A stretch of 64,000 nucleotides of DNA from positions 1-64,000 of the forward strand of contig JAILHK010000013.1 of the NCBI GenBank assembly GCA_024695815.1, written 5' to 3'. Origin of the DNA: Prevotella sp. (lineage in GTDB: Bacteria > Bacteroidota > Bacteroidia > Bacteroidales > Bacteroidaceae). The position numbers and the translations under genes are program-made. The notes under the pieces are model-generated. The model searched no databases. It worked only from the letters and a program-made list of their open reading frames with translations, and was not told where the DNA came from. Below are positions 8,963 to 16,535 of this stretch, one piece after another (positions within the stretch are counted from its first letter, which is position 1; each line of letters opens with the position of its first letter).

Positions 8963-9294
8963 AAAAAAACGTGGGTGCTTAACTCATGCCTGTTTGTTGT
9001 TCACGGCCTTCCACAGCCTTGGTAATTAAACAGACAGAGAAACACCCACGCAGGAGTATATAGTACACCCGTAAAGTGTGCTTGAGGGCACAAAGCACCC
9101 TCTCAGCACACTACGGAGTAGTATATGATACACCCCGTGGTGTCACCCTAGCATTTGTTTTTGAATTACCGTTCGATTGTGGAAGTTTTGAACAACCAAA
9201 AACAAAGCGTCAGTAACGCCTTTCAATATGTAGTGCTCCACCCTGTGGCTCCATCCTCCTCAAAGGACATCCTTGCCGCAATAAGCAGATAGCA
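8963..9294 (-). ncRNA. Structured non-coding RNA candidate, about 330 nt
   Basis: The minus strand shows a promoter-like TATCTTTG box (9299-9306) and, about 330 nt later, a terminator-like end: CGTGGGTG pairs with CACCCACG (9043-9050 with 8970-8977) followed by seven Ts (8963-8969). Inside the last stem a second helix, GUCUGUUU with AAACAGGC, pairs with one G-U. Upstream are a strong hairpin (9069-9116; CCGTAGTGTGCT against AGCACACTTTACGG with small mismatches), a 10-bp stem TTTGTTTTTG/CAAAAACAAA (9154-9163 with 9197-9206), and several short hairpins such as GCGTTACTGACGC. There is no convincing ORF. I do not recognise tmRNA, RNase P RNA, 6S or SRP features. It could be a free RNA or an attenuating leader of the restriction operon. 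Confidence 0.6.
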
Positions 9295-9298
9295 TCTG

Positions 9299-9333
9299 CA
9301 AAGATACAACTTATTTCTGATATAAGCATCAAA
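9299..9333 (-). promoter_or_regulatory. Promoter of the ncRNA / restriction operon
   Basis: Minus-strand TTTG (9330-9333), 23 nt, TATCTTTG (9299-9306). A 15-bp palindrome GCAGAT-N3-ATCTGC (9285-9299) straddles the expected start of transcription and could be an operator. Confidence 0.6.
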
Positions 9334-9522
9334 GTGATTCGAATTTACACTTTATTTAAAGGAAAAGGGATTTTCATCAAACTTATACCCCAAAAAGTAA
9401 ACAAACAAACTATCGGTACTCACGTATTCATTTTTTAAGGCATCAAGGTGTAACTATTTGCTTATTTCATACTAAATCAGAAATGAAATGGTGCATAGTA
9501 ATGCCACTATTTGCTTGCTTTT
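9334..9522. other. AT-rich intergenic stretch without recognised content
   Basis: No ORF, promoter box or clear hairpin was found here. Two copies of ACTATTTGCTT (9453 and 9506) are the only repetition noted. It separates the RNA/restriction promoter from the repeat arrays. Confidence 0.5.
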
Positions 9523-9603
9523 ACGATGCCGTAGTGACACTCTTACGATGCAATAGTGACACTTTTACAATGCAATAGTGACACTCTTAAGATGCAATAG
9601 TTT
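9523..9603. repeat. 22-bp tandem array A (3.7 copies)
   Basis: Units built on ATGCAATAGTGACACTCTT begin at 9523, 9545, 9567 and 9589, exactly 22 bp apart, with 1-3 differences between copies. The core GTGACAC is near-palindromic. There is no spacer sequence between units. Confidence 0.95.
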
Positions 9604-9619
9604 AGGTTTTGATCTGATT

Positions 9620-9722
9620 CTAGGGGCTAGATTGGGCGAATCTAGCCCCTGGATGTGGTGGTTCTAGCCCCTAGAAGTGGCATTCCTAGGGGCTAGAAGT
9701 GGATGTTCTAGGGGCTAGAACC
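9620..9722. repeat. 22-bp tandem array B with inverted cores (5 copies)
   Basis: Cores begin at 9620, 9642, 9664, 9686 and 9708, exactly 22 bp apart. Units 1, 4 and 5 carry CTAGGGGCTAG, while units 2 and 3 carry its reverse complement (CTAGCCCCTAG, the first of these with a changed last base). The orientation flips without disturbing the spacing. Confidence 0.95.
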
Positions 9723-9740
9723 AAAACAATGGGGCGCAGT

Positions 9741-9911
9741 TTAGACTTTAGAATGGGCACTTCTAGACTTTAGAATGGGCACTTCTAGACTTTAGAATGG
9801 GCACTTCTAGACTTTAGAATGGGCTGTTCTAGACTCTAGAATGGGCTGTTCTAGACTTTAGAATGGGCCGTTCTAGACTCTAGAATTGCTCTGTCTAGAC
9901 TTTAGAATGAC
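9741..9911. repeat. 22-bp tandem array C (8 copies)
   Basis: Units of the form TCTAGACTTTAGAATGGG begin every 22 bp, with AGAC at 9743, 9765, 9787, 9809, 9831, 9853, 9875 and 9897. Each contains TCTAGA or a close variant twice. The four-base tail varies (CACT, CTGT, CCGT). The array is followed by a decaying copy. Confidence 0.95.
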
Positions 9912-10033
9912 TCTAAGAGTGGCACTTTTAGCCGGAGATAGTGTAGCTTTTGGTAAGTAAGAGCTATGGAATTGGCTTGCGATAGTAGTGCAATAGCGAT
10001 GCACCAGCAGCGTTATTGTGGGCTACGAAGCGC

Positions 10034-10067
10034 AAAAAAAAGAAGTAACCGACTATTCGACTACTTC
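10034..10067 (-). terminator. Rho-independent terminator overlapping a stop codon
   Basis: Minus strand: GAAGTA-loop-TACTTC then eight Ts. The 5' arm includes the last codons of the TIGR04076 gene. Confidence 0.75.
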
Positions 10068-10355
10068 TATTAGGAAACTGAAAGGACGGAAACCGTCGTT
10101 ACAGCTTATCATGGCGCTATGAGGGTTCTGCATCCAGCCGTCGTAGAAGTTGCCTCCGCCATTGGCCAGGGCCACGACAAACTCTTGCATGGAAGACCAG
10201 GCGGAAGGACAGAGACCTTCTGGACACTGGCCATCGACAGAGATCCACTGCTGCCCCACCCTGACCTCGCAGGCATGCTCTATGGGATTTTCGTACTGAG
10301 CAATGAGATCGGGATAGACGGTCTGTCGGATGGCTGTGATGCGTACTTTATTCAT
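10053..10355 (-). CDS. TIGR04076 family protein
   Basis: A 100-aa protein recognised as the TIGR04076 family (small cysteine-containing protein, function unknown): opening MNKVRITAIRQTVYPDLIAQ, the HACEVRVGQQWISVDGQCPEGLCPSAWSSM segment with three cysteines, and the ending MISCNDGFRPFSFLIE. Its start overlaps the end of the polyferredoxin gene by 8 bases, and a terminator follows at once, so it is the last gene of a redox operon. The conserved cysteines and the partner suggest a redox or metal role, which is inference only. Confidence 0.75.
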   Translation of the reverse strand: MNKVRITAIRQTVYPDLIAQYENPIEHACEVRVGQQWISVDGQCPEGLCPSAWSSMQEFVVALANGGGNFYDGWMQNPHSAMISCNDGFRPFSFLIEVVE

Positions 10356-11049
10356 AGCTGACTACTTTTGTGGGACATGCCAAGGTGCACTTGCGACACT
10401 TGATGCAGTCGGGGTGGAGATAGCCACTGGCCTCGCCACTGGCCTCGTAGGGGGTGAGCTGCATGGGACACACGCGGGCGCACAGCTTACAGGTGGTCTT
10501 GCAGGCACTGCTGACATGGACTGCCTTGAAGCCGGCTGGCAGTGGCTGCTGTTTGGGGGCCACCCAACGCGAGATAGTGCCCATGGGACAGAAGCTGCAC
10601 CATGTGCGGGGTGCATAGATGAACGAGAGGACGACACCGACGATGGTGGTCATGAGGATGATGGTCCAGAACACGCGACCGATATCGTTCCACATATCGA
10701 GTCCGCCAGCGCTCCAACGCACCTGACTGAGCTGGATGCCAAACATGGTGAAGATGAAGAACACCATGAAGAGGCGGAAGCCCGAAGTACGTACAAAGCT
10801 GGGGATGGGTTTGTGGGGAGAATATTTGGAGAGAAGACGGTCGTAGAGGTTGCCACGCGGACAGATGTTGCCGCACCAGAAGCGGCCACGCCAGATGGAG
10901 GTGACCACCGGACCAATCATGCAGATAAGTGCAACGAGGCCGACGGCAGGGAAGAACCACGCCACAATGAGATATGTGATGATGATCCAATAGAGCGACA
11001 GACCGGGTGCAGCGAAGTGCCTATGAAAGTTTTTCTTCTTTTGTTCCAT
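10348..11049 (-). CDS. NapH/YccM-like 4Fe-4S polyferredoxin, membrane-bound
   Basis: This 233-aa integral membrane iron-sulfur protein has four to five hydrophobic segments from about residue 15 (LYWIIITYLIVAWFF). Cytoplasmic Cys motifs WCGNICPRGN (about 60) and WCSFCPMG (about 150) are typical of the NapH/YccM/CcoG-like family, and two ferredoxin-like motifs, CKTTCKLCARVCP and CIKCRKCTLACP, sit at the C-terminus, each set for a 4Fe-4S cluster. Such proteins move electrons between the quinone pool or flavoproteins and a partner. The partner here is unknown; the TIGR04076 protein (overlapping) and the C_GCAxxG_C_C protein (next gene upstream) are the best candidates. Confidence 0.85.
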   Translation of the reverse strand: MEQKKKNFHRHFAAPGLSLYWIIITYLIVAWFFPAVGLVALICMIGPVVTSIWRGRFWCGNICPRGNLYDRLLSKYSPHKPIPSFVRTSGFRLFMVFFIFTMFGIQLSQVRWSAGGLDMWNDIGRVFWTIILMTTIVGVVLSFIYAPRTWCSFCPMGTISRWVAPKQQPLPAGFKAVHVSSACKTTCKLCARVCPMQLTPYEASGEASGYLHPDCIKCRKCTLACPTKVVSYE

Positions 11050-11127
11050 AATGTTTCTTTAATGTTATTCTGAATATCAATCCTTTAACCTTATGACAAA
11101 AACCATACCAAAGGATATGTGGGGGGA

Positions 11128-11517
11128 TTATGCATCCAACTGCTGTTCGAGGAACTCGGCGGCATCGGCCACGCAGTCGTGACACTCACGAAGCACCACC
11201 TTGGTACCTACACCCTTCAACAGCTTGCACTGGGTAGCACCATTGCGCTGCTGGAACTTGGTCATCATGTCGCGCATCTGCTTCATAGACTTCACCTTGT
11301 CTTTGTTGACCATGCCCAGTACCATGCCTGCGCCTACCAGCGCACCGCACGTGCCCTCCATGCAGCCCATGCCCGTGCCAAAGGCACCGGCCATGTTCAT
11401 GGCTGTGGCCTCGTCGATACCTGCCAGGTCGGCATAGGTATGGAGTAAGGCCTGTGCACAGTTGTGACTACCACAACGTTTCTTTTCGCTTGCAATATGT
11501 TTTCTTGTTTCCATCAT
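11128..11517 (-). CDS. C_GCAxxG_C_C family redox protein
   Basis: Re-started at 11517 (MMETRKHIASEKKRC), giving 129 aa. The ORF track begins earlier, but a TACCTTTG promoter box near 11555 lies inside that extension, so the longer start is not transcribed. Family pattern: CGSHNCAQALL, then MGCMEGTCGALVGAG, and a late CHDCVADAAEFL. This family (often annotated as putative redox-active protein) carries a conserved cysteine set thought to bind a metal or cluster; the biochemical role is not established. It reads toward the polyferredoxin gene with a 78-bp gap, so the three genes are likely one functional cluster. Confidence 0.8.
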   Translation of the reverse strand: MMETRKHIASEKKRCGSHNCAQALLHTYADLAGIDEATAMNMAGAFGTGMGCMEGTCGALVGAGMVLGMVNKDKVKSMKQMRDMMTKFQQRNGATQCKLLKGVGTKVVLRECHDCVADAAEFLEQQLDA

Positions 11518-11665
11518 ATCTATTCCTATCGTCTTCGTTGTAAGACAGCGCAAAGGTACAAACAAGTTGATAGAAAAACGAATTGTTTTTTCTATCATTA
11601 CATCGAAAAAATCTATAGCAAACAGAATAACATGTCGCTAAATCACCACATTTACGATGCCATTC

Positions 11666-12193
11666 CTACATCTTTGTCATGTGATAGCCCAGGCGTTTCA
11701 ATTGAACAGCTGCTCCCATGAGATAGAGTTGATGCAGACTGGACACATAGGCATTGAACGCCTCTTTGGTGCCTGGTTCGATGTTCTGTCGCAACAGCGC
11801 ATTGTAGATACGTGAGGCGCACTCGCCCACCAACTTCTCGAGCAGGGCATAGGGTGTGTCTTTCAGTAGCAGCACATCCTCGCGCACGTACTCGTCGAGG
11901 GCGTCGTAGCCACGTTTGTCGCGCATATAGGCGTAGAGGTCGTCCACCTTGGAATAGATGTCCCACTCTTTGTCCCACATCTGAGCCACGGCCATGCCGA
12001 TGTACATCATCCAGCCCAGGCTGGCCGAGGGGAAGTCCTGAAACTCGCGGATGCCATCGGGGATATAGGCCTTGGCGATATCTTCCCACTTATCCTCTAC
12101 GTCGGGACATTCGGGCAGTCGCTCATCGACCTCCTGCATGCTGAGCAGGAACTGGTGGAGATCCTGATGCAGGGTTTCTTCAAATTGTTGCAT
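11666..12193 (-). CDS. Conserved hypothetical protein, soluble
   Basis: A 175-aa acidic, mostly helical protein (MQQFEETLHQDLHQFLLSMQEVDER). No signal peptide, membrane segment or known motif was seen; tryptophans and tyrosines are frequent (GWMMYIGMAVAQMWDKEWDIY). I do not recognise a characterised family. It lies 27 bp downstream of the GH92 gene on the same strand and could be co-transcribed with it. Clean coding character in one frame over the whole length supports a real gene. Confidence 0.7.
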   Translation of the reverse strand: MQQFEETLHQDLHQFLLSMQEVDERLPECPDVEDKWEDIAKAYIPDGIREFQDFPSASLGWMMYIGMAVAQMWDKEWDIYSKVDDLYAYMRDKRGYDALDEYVREDVLLLKDTPYALLEKLVGECASRIYNALLRQNIEPGTKEAFNAYVSSLHQLYLMGAAVQLKRLGYHMTKM

Positions 12194-12220
12194 ATACCTT
12201 ATTTATATTATATATAGTGT

Positions 12221-14440
12221 TTACATATCAAACTGAAGGGTGCCGCCCTCTGCGATTTGCTGATGGGTGAGCATCAGTTGTTTGAGGGGCTTGCCGTTCA
12301 ACAGAACGCGCTTCACGTGAACGCGAGAGGCGGTCTTGCGTGGTGCCGTGATGACGAAATCGCGTCCGCCAGCCAAGTGCAGCGTGGCGTGCTTGAAGAG
12401 CGGTGTGCCCAGCACATACTCGGCAGCGCCCGCATTGAAGGGATAGAAGCCCAGCGACGAGAAGATGTACCAGGCTGACATCTGACCACAGTCGTCATTG
12501 CCGGCATAGCCACAGGGGGTGGCGTTGTAGAACTGGCTGCGCACTTGCTCTACGAGCTCCTGGGTGCGATGGGGCCGACCGGCAAAGTTGTAGAGATAGA
12601 CGGTGTGATGACTGGGCTCGTTGCCATGGGCATACTGGCCAATGAAGCCACTGGCATTGCCATTCACCTCGCCACTGGTGGCTGTCAGCGAGAAGTTCTC
12701 GTCGAGTTTCTTCAGGAAGTTGCGCTCGCCACCCAACAGCTCGATGAGTCCCTTGGGATTCTGTGGCACAAACCACATATATTGCCAGGCATTGCCCTCG
12801 ATGAACGAGGGATTCTCGTAGCTCAGCGGATCGAAAGGCTCTATCCAGTTGCCCTTCTCGTCTTTGGCACGGAAGAAGCCCGTCTTGGCATCGAAAAGGT
12901 TGCGATAGAACTCGCTGCGACGCAAGAAACGCTGGTAGTCGGCAGTGCGTCCCAACTTCTTGGCAACAGCAGCCACGCACCAGTCGTCGAAGGCCTGTTC
13001 AAGGGTGATGCTGACACTGGTGTTCTGCAGCGTCTGGGGCATGTAGCCATACTTCTCCCACACCTCGAAGGGCGAGTTGAGGTGACTACGCGTGCTGCTC
13101 TCGAGCATGGCTTGATAGGCCTCGTCGGCATTAACACCGGGCAGTCCGGCCAAGATGGCATCGGAAAGCACAGGGATGGCGTGGTTGCCAATCATGCAGT
13201 AGTTGTCTTGTCCCCAGAGGTCCCAGATGGGAAGATAGCCATAGGTTTGATGGTGGCGAATCATATCGCGCACAAACTGGGCTGCCACCTCAGGGGCAAC
13301 GAGCGTATAAAGTGGATGGGCAGCGCGGAAGGTGTCCCACAGGCTGAAGGTGCTATGGTAGGTCTCGCCACGGGGCATCTGTTTGATTTCGAAGTTGGTG
13401 TCCATATAGCGTCCGTCCACGTCGCTCATGGTGTTTGGCTGCATCAGCACGTGATAGAGACCGGTGTAGAAGATGGTCTTTTGCTCGCTGGTGCCATCGA
13501 TGTCGATGCATGCCAGCGCCTTCTGCCATGCATCGTGGGCAGCCTTGGCGTAGTGGTCGAAGTCCCAGCTCTGGGCCTCGGCCTTCATATTCTGGCGTGC
13601 ACCCAGGTTATCGACAGGCGAGATGGCCACCTTGACAGTGAGTTGGCGCCCATCGGCAGGGTCGAAGCTCAGCGCACCACGCAGTGAACGACCATTGACC
13701 ACGGGACTCTCGCCAACGCTGCGTGCACCATCCATCAAGAGACGGCGACAGAAAGGGCGCGAGAACTCGGCACGGAAATAGACCTTACGCAGCTTGGCCC
13801 ATCCGGTGATGACACGGAAGCCCTCGATGGTGTGGTCGTCGACCACGCGCAACTGGCTCTGAATGATCTGGTAGGCTCTGCGCCCAGTGTAGTAGGCCTC
13901 GCCACGATAGGTACCCCTGTCCAGGTCGAGGACCACAGTCTGCGGAGCTCCCTGCGGGAAGGTATAGCGATGGATGCCGGTGCGCACGGTAGCCGAGAGC
14001 TCCACGCGTACGCCACTCTCTTGCAAATCTACCATATAGTAGCCAGGACGGGCAGCTTCGGCCTGATGACTGTATCGCTGGCCAAAGACTCCTTTTATCA
14101 GTTCGGCAGTACGCACTTCGTGCGACAGGGGCATCAGGCTGACGTCGATCAGGTCGGTGCACCCTGTGCCACTGAGGTGGGTATGGGTGAAGCCATAGAT
14201 GGAATCGCGGTTATAGTCGTAGCCTGAGCAGGGGTCCCAGGTCACCATCTGCTCGGTCTCGGGACTCAGCTGCACCATGCCTTGTGGCATCGTGGCACCA
14301 GGAAACGTGGAACCACTCAAGGCACCGGTGGCATCGGTCTGGGTTCCGATAAAGGGGTTCACATACGAGGTGTGATCTGTTGCCAGCAGGCTCACTGTTA
14401 TACTGCTAAGCCATAGAATAAAGAAGAATCTAGTTTTCAT
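12221..14440 (-). CDS. GH92 family alpha-mannosidase, secreted
   Basis: This 739-aa exported glycosidase has a signal peptide (MKTRFFFILWLSSITVSLLA, cleavage near residue 20) followed by the GH92 N-terminal sandwich opening (YVNPFIGTQTDATG, SGSTFPGATMPQGMVQLSPET). It also has the (alpha/alpha)6 catalytic part with SLWDTFRAAHPLYTL and the family hallmark GYAGNDDCGQMSAWYIFSSLG near residue 640. GH92 enzymes are Ca2+-dependent exo-alpha-mannosidases acting on N-glycans or yeast mannan; linkage specificity cannot be read by eye. Length matches the family. A TACCTTTG promoter box and a 20-nt leader precede the ATG. There is no SusC/SusD pair beside it, so this is a lone enzyme and not a full polysaccharide utilisation locus. 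Confidence 0.95.
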   Translation of the reverse strand: MKTRFFFILWLSSITVSLLATDHTSYVNPFIGTQTDATGALSGSTFPGATMPQGMVQLSPETEQMVTWDPCSGYDYNRDSIYGFTHTHLSGTGCTDLIDVSLMPLSHEVRTAELIKGVFGQRYSHQAEAARPGYYMVDLQESGVRVELSATVRTGIHRYTFPQGAPQTVVLDLDRGTYRGEAYYTGRRAYQIIQSQLRVVDDHTIEGFRVITGWAKLRKVYFRAEFSRPFCRRLLMDGARSVGESPVVNGRSLRGALSFDPADGRQLTVKVAISPVDNLGARQNMKAEAQSWDFDHYAKAAHDAWQKALACIDIDGTSEQKTIFYTGLYHVLMQPNTMSDVDGRYMDTNFEIKQMPRGETYHSTFSLWDTFRAAHPLYTLVAPEVAAQFVRDMIRHHQTYGYLPIWDLWGQDNYCMIGNHAIPVLSDAILAGLPGVNADEAYQAMLESSTRSHLNSPFEVWEKYGYMPQTLQNTSVSITLEQAFDDWCVAAVAKKLGRTADYQRFLRRSEFYRNLFDAKTGFFRAKDEKGNWIEPFDPLSYENPSFIEGNAWQYMWFVPQNPKGLIELLGGERNFLKKLDENFSLTATSGEVNGNASGFIGQYAHGNEPSHHTVYLYNFAGRPHRTQELVEQVRSQFYNATPCGYAGNDDCGQMSAWYIFSSLGFYPFNAGAAEYVLGTPLFKHATLHLAGGRDFVITAPRKTASRVHVKRVLLNGKPLKQLMLTHQQIAEGGTLQFDM

Positions 14441-14588
14441 TTTGGTTCACAAATTTTGTGCAAAGGTACAAATATAATACGCATATCGCCTCATTATTAT
14501 ATATTTTTATCAGGTTTATGGTATTATTCACAGAAATATTAGCTAAATTTGCATGCTGTAAACTGAAAGAAAAAGAATTCACAAAGAC

Positions 14589-15209
14589 ATGAAGGTACTA
14601 TTGATAAACGGAAGTCCTAAGGAGAACGGCAATACGCACCTGGCGCTGAGCGAGGTGGCACGCACACTGAACGAAGAAGGCATTGAGACCACAATCATCT
14701 CTATCGGCAAGAAGGCCGTTCAAGGATGTATTGCCTGTGGCATGTGTGGCAGAAACAACAATCGCTGCACGTTTCACGACGACCTGTACTACGATGTAAT
14801 GCGCGCCATCAAAGACGGCATCGACGGATTGGTGGTGGGCTCGCCAGTGTACTACGGAGGGCCTAACGGTTCGCTGTGTGCACTGCTGGACCGCATGTTC
14901 TACTCTCTGGGTAAAGACCTGCAGTTTAAGCCGGCAGCCAGCGTGGTGGTGTGTCGCAGAGGTGGTGCCTCGGCAGCTTTCGACCGACTGAACAAGTACT
15001 TCAGCATACTGAACATGCCTATCGTGAGCTCGCAATACTGGAACATGGTTTACGGACAGACACCAGGACAGGCAGCACAAGACGAGGAGGGCATGCAGAC
15101 CATGCGCACACTGGGACGGAACATGGCCTGGATGATCAAGAAGCTGAACACCAGCGAGGACGGACATCCGGAACTGGAGCCACAGATGAGAACAAACTTC
15201 ATTAGATAA
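14589..15209 (+). CDS. Flavodoxin-fold NAD(P)H-dependent FMN reductase
   Basis: A 206-aa soluble flavoprotein of the NADPH-dependent FMN reductase/iron-sulfur flavoprotein-like group. The FMN phosphate loop is GSPKENGNTHLAL (residues 8-20), a second flavin loop is GSPVYYGGPNGSL (about 84), and a CIACGMC...C cysteine cluster at about residue 47 resembles the compact motif of iron-sulfur flavoproteins. Promoter TAAATTTG lies about 30 nt upstream. It precedes rhaT by 30 bp on the same strand, so co-transcription is likely, but there is no obvious metabolic link to rhamnose. Confidence 0.85.
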   Translation: MKVLLINGSPKENGNTHLALSEVARTLNEEGIETTIISIGKKAVQGCIACGMCGRNNNRCTFHDDLYYDVMRAIKDGIDGLVVGSPVYYGGPNGSLCALLDRMFYSLGKDLQFKPAASVVVCRRGGASAAFDRLNKYFSILNMPIVSSQYWNMVYGQTPGQAAQDEEGMQTMRTLGRNMAWMIKKLNTSEDGHPELEPQMRTNFIR

Positions 15210-15239
15210 TCATCAATTATTCAACTAATTAACTAAAAC

Positions 15240-16277
15240 ATGGAAATTATTATCGGACTATTAATCATTGCGATTGGCGCCTTCTGCCAATCAAGTTGCT
15301 ACGTTCCCATCAATAAGATTAAAGACTGGTCGTGGGAGTCGTACTGGATCATACAGGGCGTCTTTGCATGGCTGGTGCTGCCATTCCTGGGTGCCCTGCT
15401 GGCCGTGCCCACCGGAGAGTCGCTCTTCGGACTGTTTGCATCGGCACCGAGCTCGAGCTTCTGGATGACTATTCTCTTTGGTGTGTTGTGGGGCGTTGGC
15501 GGACTGACCTTCGGCCTGTCTATGCGCTACCTGGGCGTGGCACTGGGACAGAGCATCGCGCTGGGAACATGTGCTGGCTTGGGCACTATCATGGGGCCGG
15601 TGCTGCTGAACATCTTCTTCCCTGAACTGAACGCACTGAAGTCGCTGACGTTTGCAGTGCTGCTGGGTGTCATCGTGACGCTGGTTGGCATAGCCATCAT
15701 CGGTGTGGCTGGTTCGATGAAGTCGGCCATGCTGACTGAAGAAGAGAAGAAAAAGGCTGTCAAGGACTTCAACTTCCCCAAGGGTCTGGCCATCGCCCTG
15801 CTGGCGGGCTTTATGAGTGGCTGCTTCAACGTGGGACTGGAATTTGGAAAAGACATCAACTTCGGCGAACTGACCAACCCGATGTATCGCACGCTGCCTG
15901 CCACCTTCCTGGTGACGCTTGGCGGATTTGTGACGAACGCCATCTACTGTTTCTACCAAAACGAGAAGAACAGAACTTGGGGCGACTATGCCAAAGGTAA
16001 GGTGTGGGCCAACAACCTGGTGTTCTGTCTGCTGGCCGGCGCACTGTGGTACTCGCAGTTCTTCGGACTGTCGCTGGGACGCTCTTTCTTCGAGGCTGGC
16101 GGCACCATGGACGTGCTCTCTTTCTGCATCCTGATGGCACTCAACGTGGTGTTCTCTAACGTATGGGGCATCATTTTGAAAGAATGGAAGGGCTGTTCTA
16201 TGAAAACCATCGCCGTGCTGCTTTGCGGCATCGTGATACTGGTGTTCTCTTGTTTCCTGCCACAGCTGATTGGATAG
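15240..16277 (+). CDS. rhaT: L-rhamnose:H+ symporter
   Basis: This 345-aa inner-membrane protein has about ten transmembrane segments, the standard RhaT length and topology. Recognisable stretches are the N-terminus with the conserved CQSSCYVPI and the segments GVLWGVGGLTFGLSMRYLG and GCFNVGLEFGKDI. It imports L-rhamnose driven by the proton gradient. It faces rhaD, which is convergent across a terminator and a GC-rich repeat, so transport and aldol cleavage of the same sugar sit together. Isomerase and kinase (rhaA, rhaB) are not in the window. Confidence 0.95.
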   Translation: MEIIIGLLIIAIGAFCQSSCYVPINKIKDWSWESYWIIQGVFAWLVLPFLGALLAVPTGESLFGLFASAPSSSFWMTILFGVLWGVGGLTFGLSMRYLGVALGQSIALGTCAGLGTIMGPVLLNIFFPELNALKSLTFAVLLGVIVTLVGIAIIGVAGSMKSAMLTEEEKKKAVKDFNFPKGLAIALLAGFMSGCFNVGLEFGKDINFGELTNPMYRTLPATFLVTLGGFVTNAIYCFYQNEKNRTWGDYAKGKVWANNLVFCLLAGALWYSQFFGLSLGRSFFEAGGTMDVLSFCILMALNVVFSNVWGIILKEWKGCSMKTIAVLLCGIVILVFSCFLPQLIG

Positions 16278-16304
16278 TATAAACGGGAATAAAAAACAAA
16301 ACCC

Positions 16305-16410
16305 ACAGACCCCCTCCTAACCTCCCCAAGGGGGAGGAATGGGACCCCCTCCTGGCCTCCCCAAGGGGAGGTTAGGAGGGGGTCCTGAGGTTAGGAGGGG
16401 GTCCCATTCA
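16305..16410. repeat. GC-rich palindromic repeat cluster
   Basis: Three related units built on CCCCTCCTAACCTCCCC and its reverse complement GGGGAGGTTAGGAGGGG, able to fold into a long hairpin. A relative lies upstream of recA. This type of C/G-rich dispersed repeat is common between Bacteroidales genes; no function is known to me. Confidence 0.85.
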
Positions 16411-16420
16411 ACAAAAAAAT

Positions 16421-16450
16421 AGACCCCAGCGCTTCACAGCGACAGGGTCT
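16421..16450. terminator. Hairpin terminator between rhaT and rhaD
   Basis: AGACCC...GGGTCT stem enclosing an inner AGCGCT/CAGCG pairing; A-rich on the left and TTCTTAG on the right, so it may serve both convergent genes. Confidence 0.5.
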
Positions 16451-16535
16451 TCTTAGTTTCACTAAATAGTAAGTAATAATGATTATATATATGCTGTCAG
16501 TAGTTTTGTTTTTCTTATTCGTTTTTCCTTATATC

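Noticed and set aside
8963-9294. tmRNA, RNase P RNA, 6S or retron RNA
   Set aside because: None of the diagnostic sequences (tRNA-like ends, GAGGAAAGTC core, long single 6S hairpin) was found, and no reverse transcriptase is nearby.
9523-9911. CRISPR array
   Set aside because: The units abut with no unique spacers, unit length is 22 bp, and no cas gene is in the window. These are plain tandem repeats.
10330-11073. 247-aa plus-strand ORF
   Set aside because: Shadow of the polyferredoxin gene; low-complexity His/Asp-rich translation with no conserved pattern.
12545-13687. 380-aa plus-strand ORF
   Set aside because: Antisense shadow of the GH92 gene, which has signal peptide and family motifs on the other strand.
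12221-14440. A polysaccharide utilisation locus around GH92
   Set aside because: No SusC/SusD pair or hybrid two-component regulator is adjacent, and the TonB receptor pseudogene is 15 kb away and broken.
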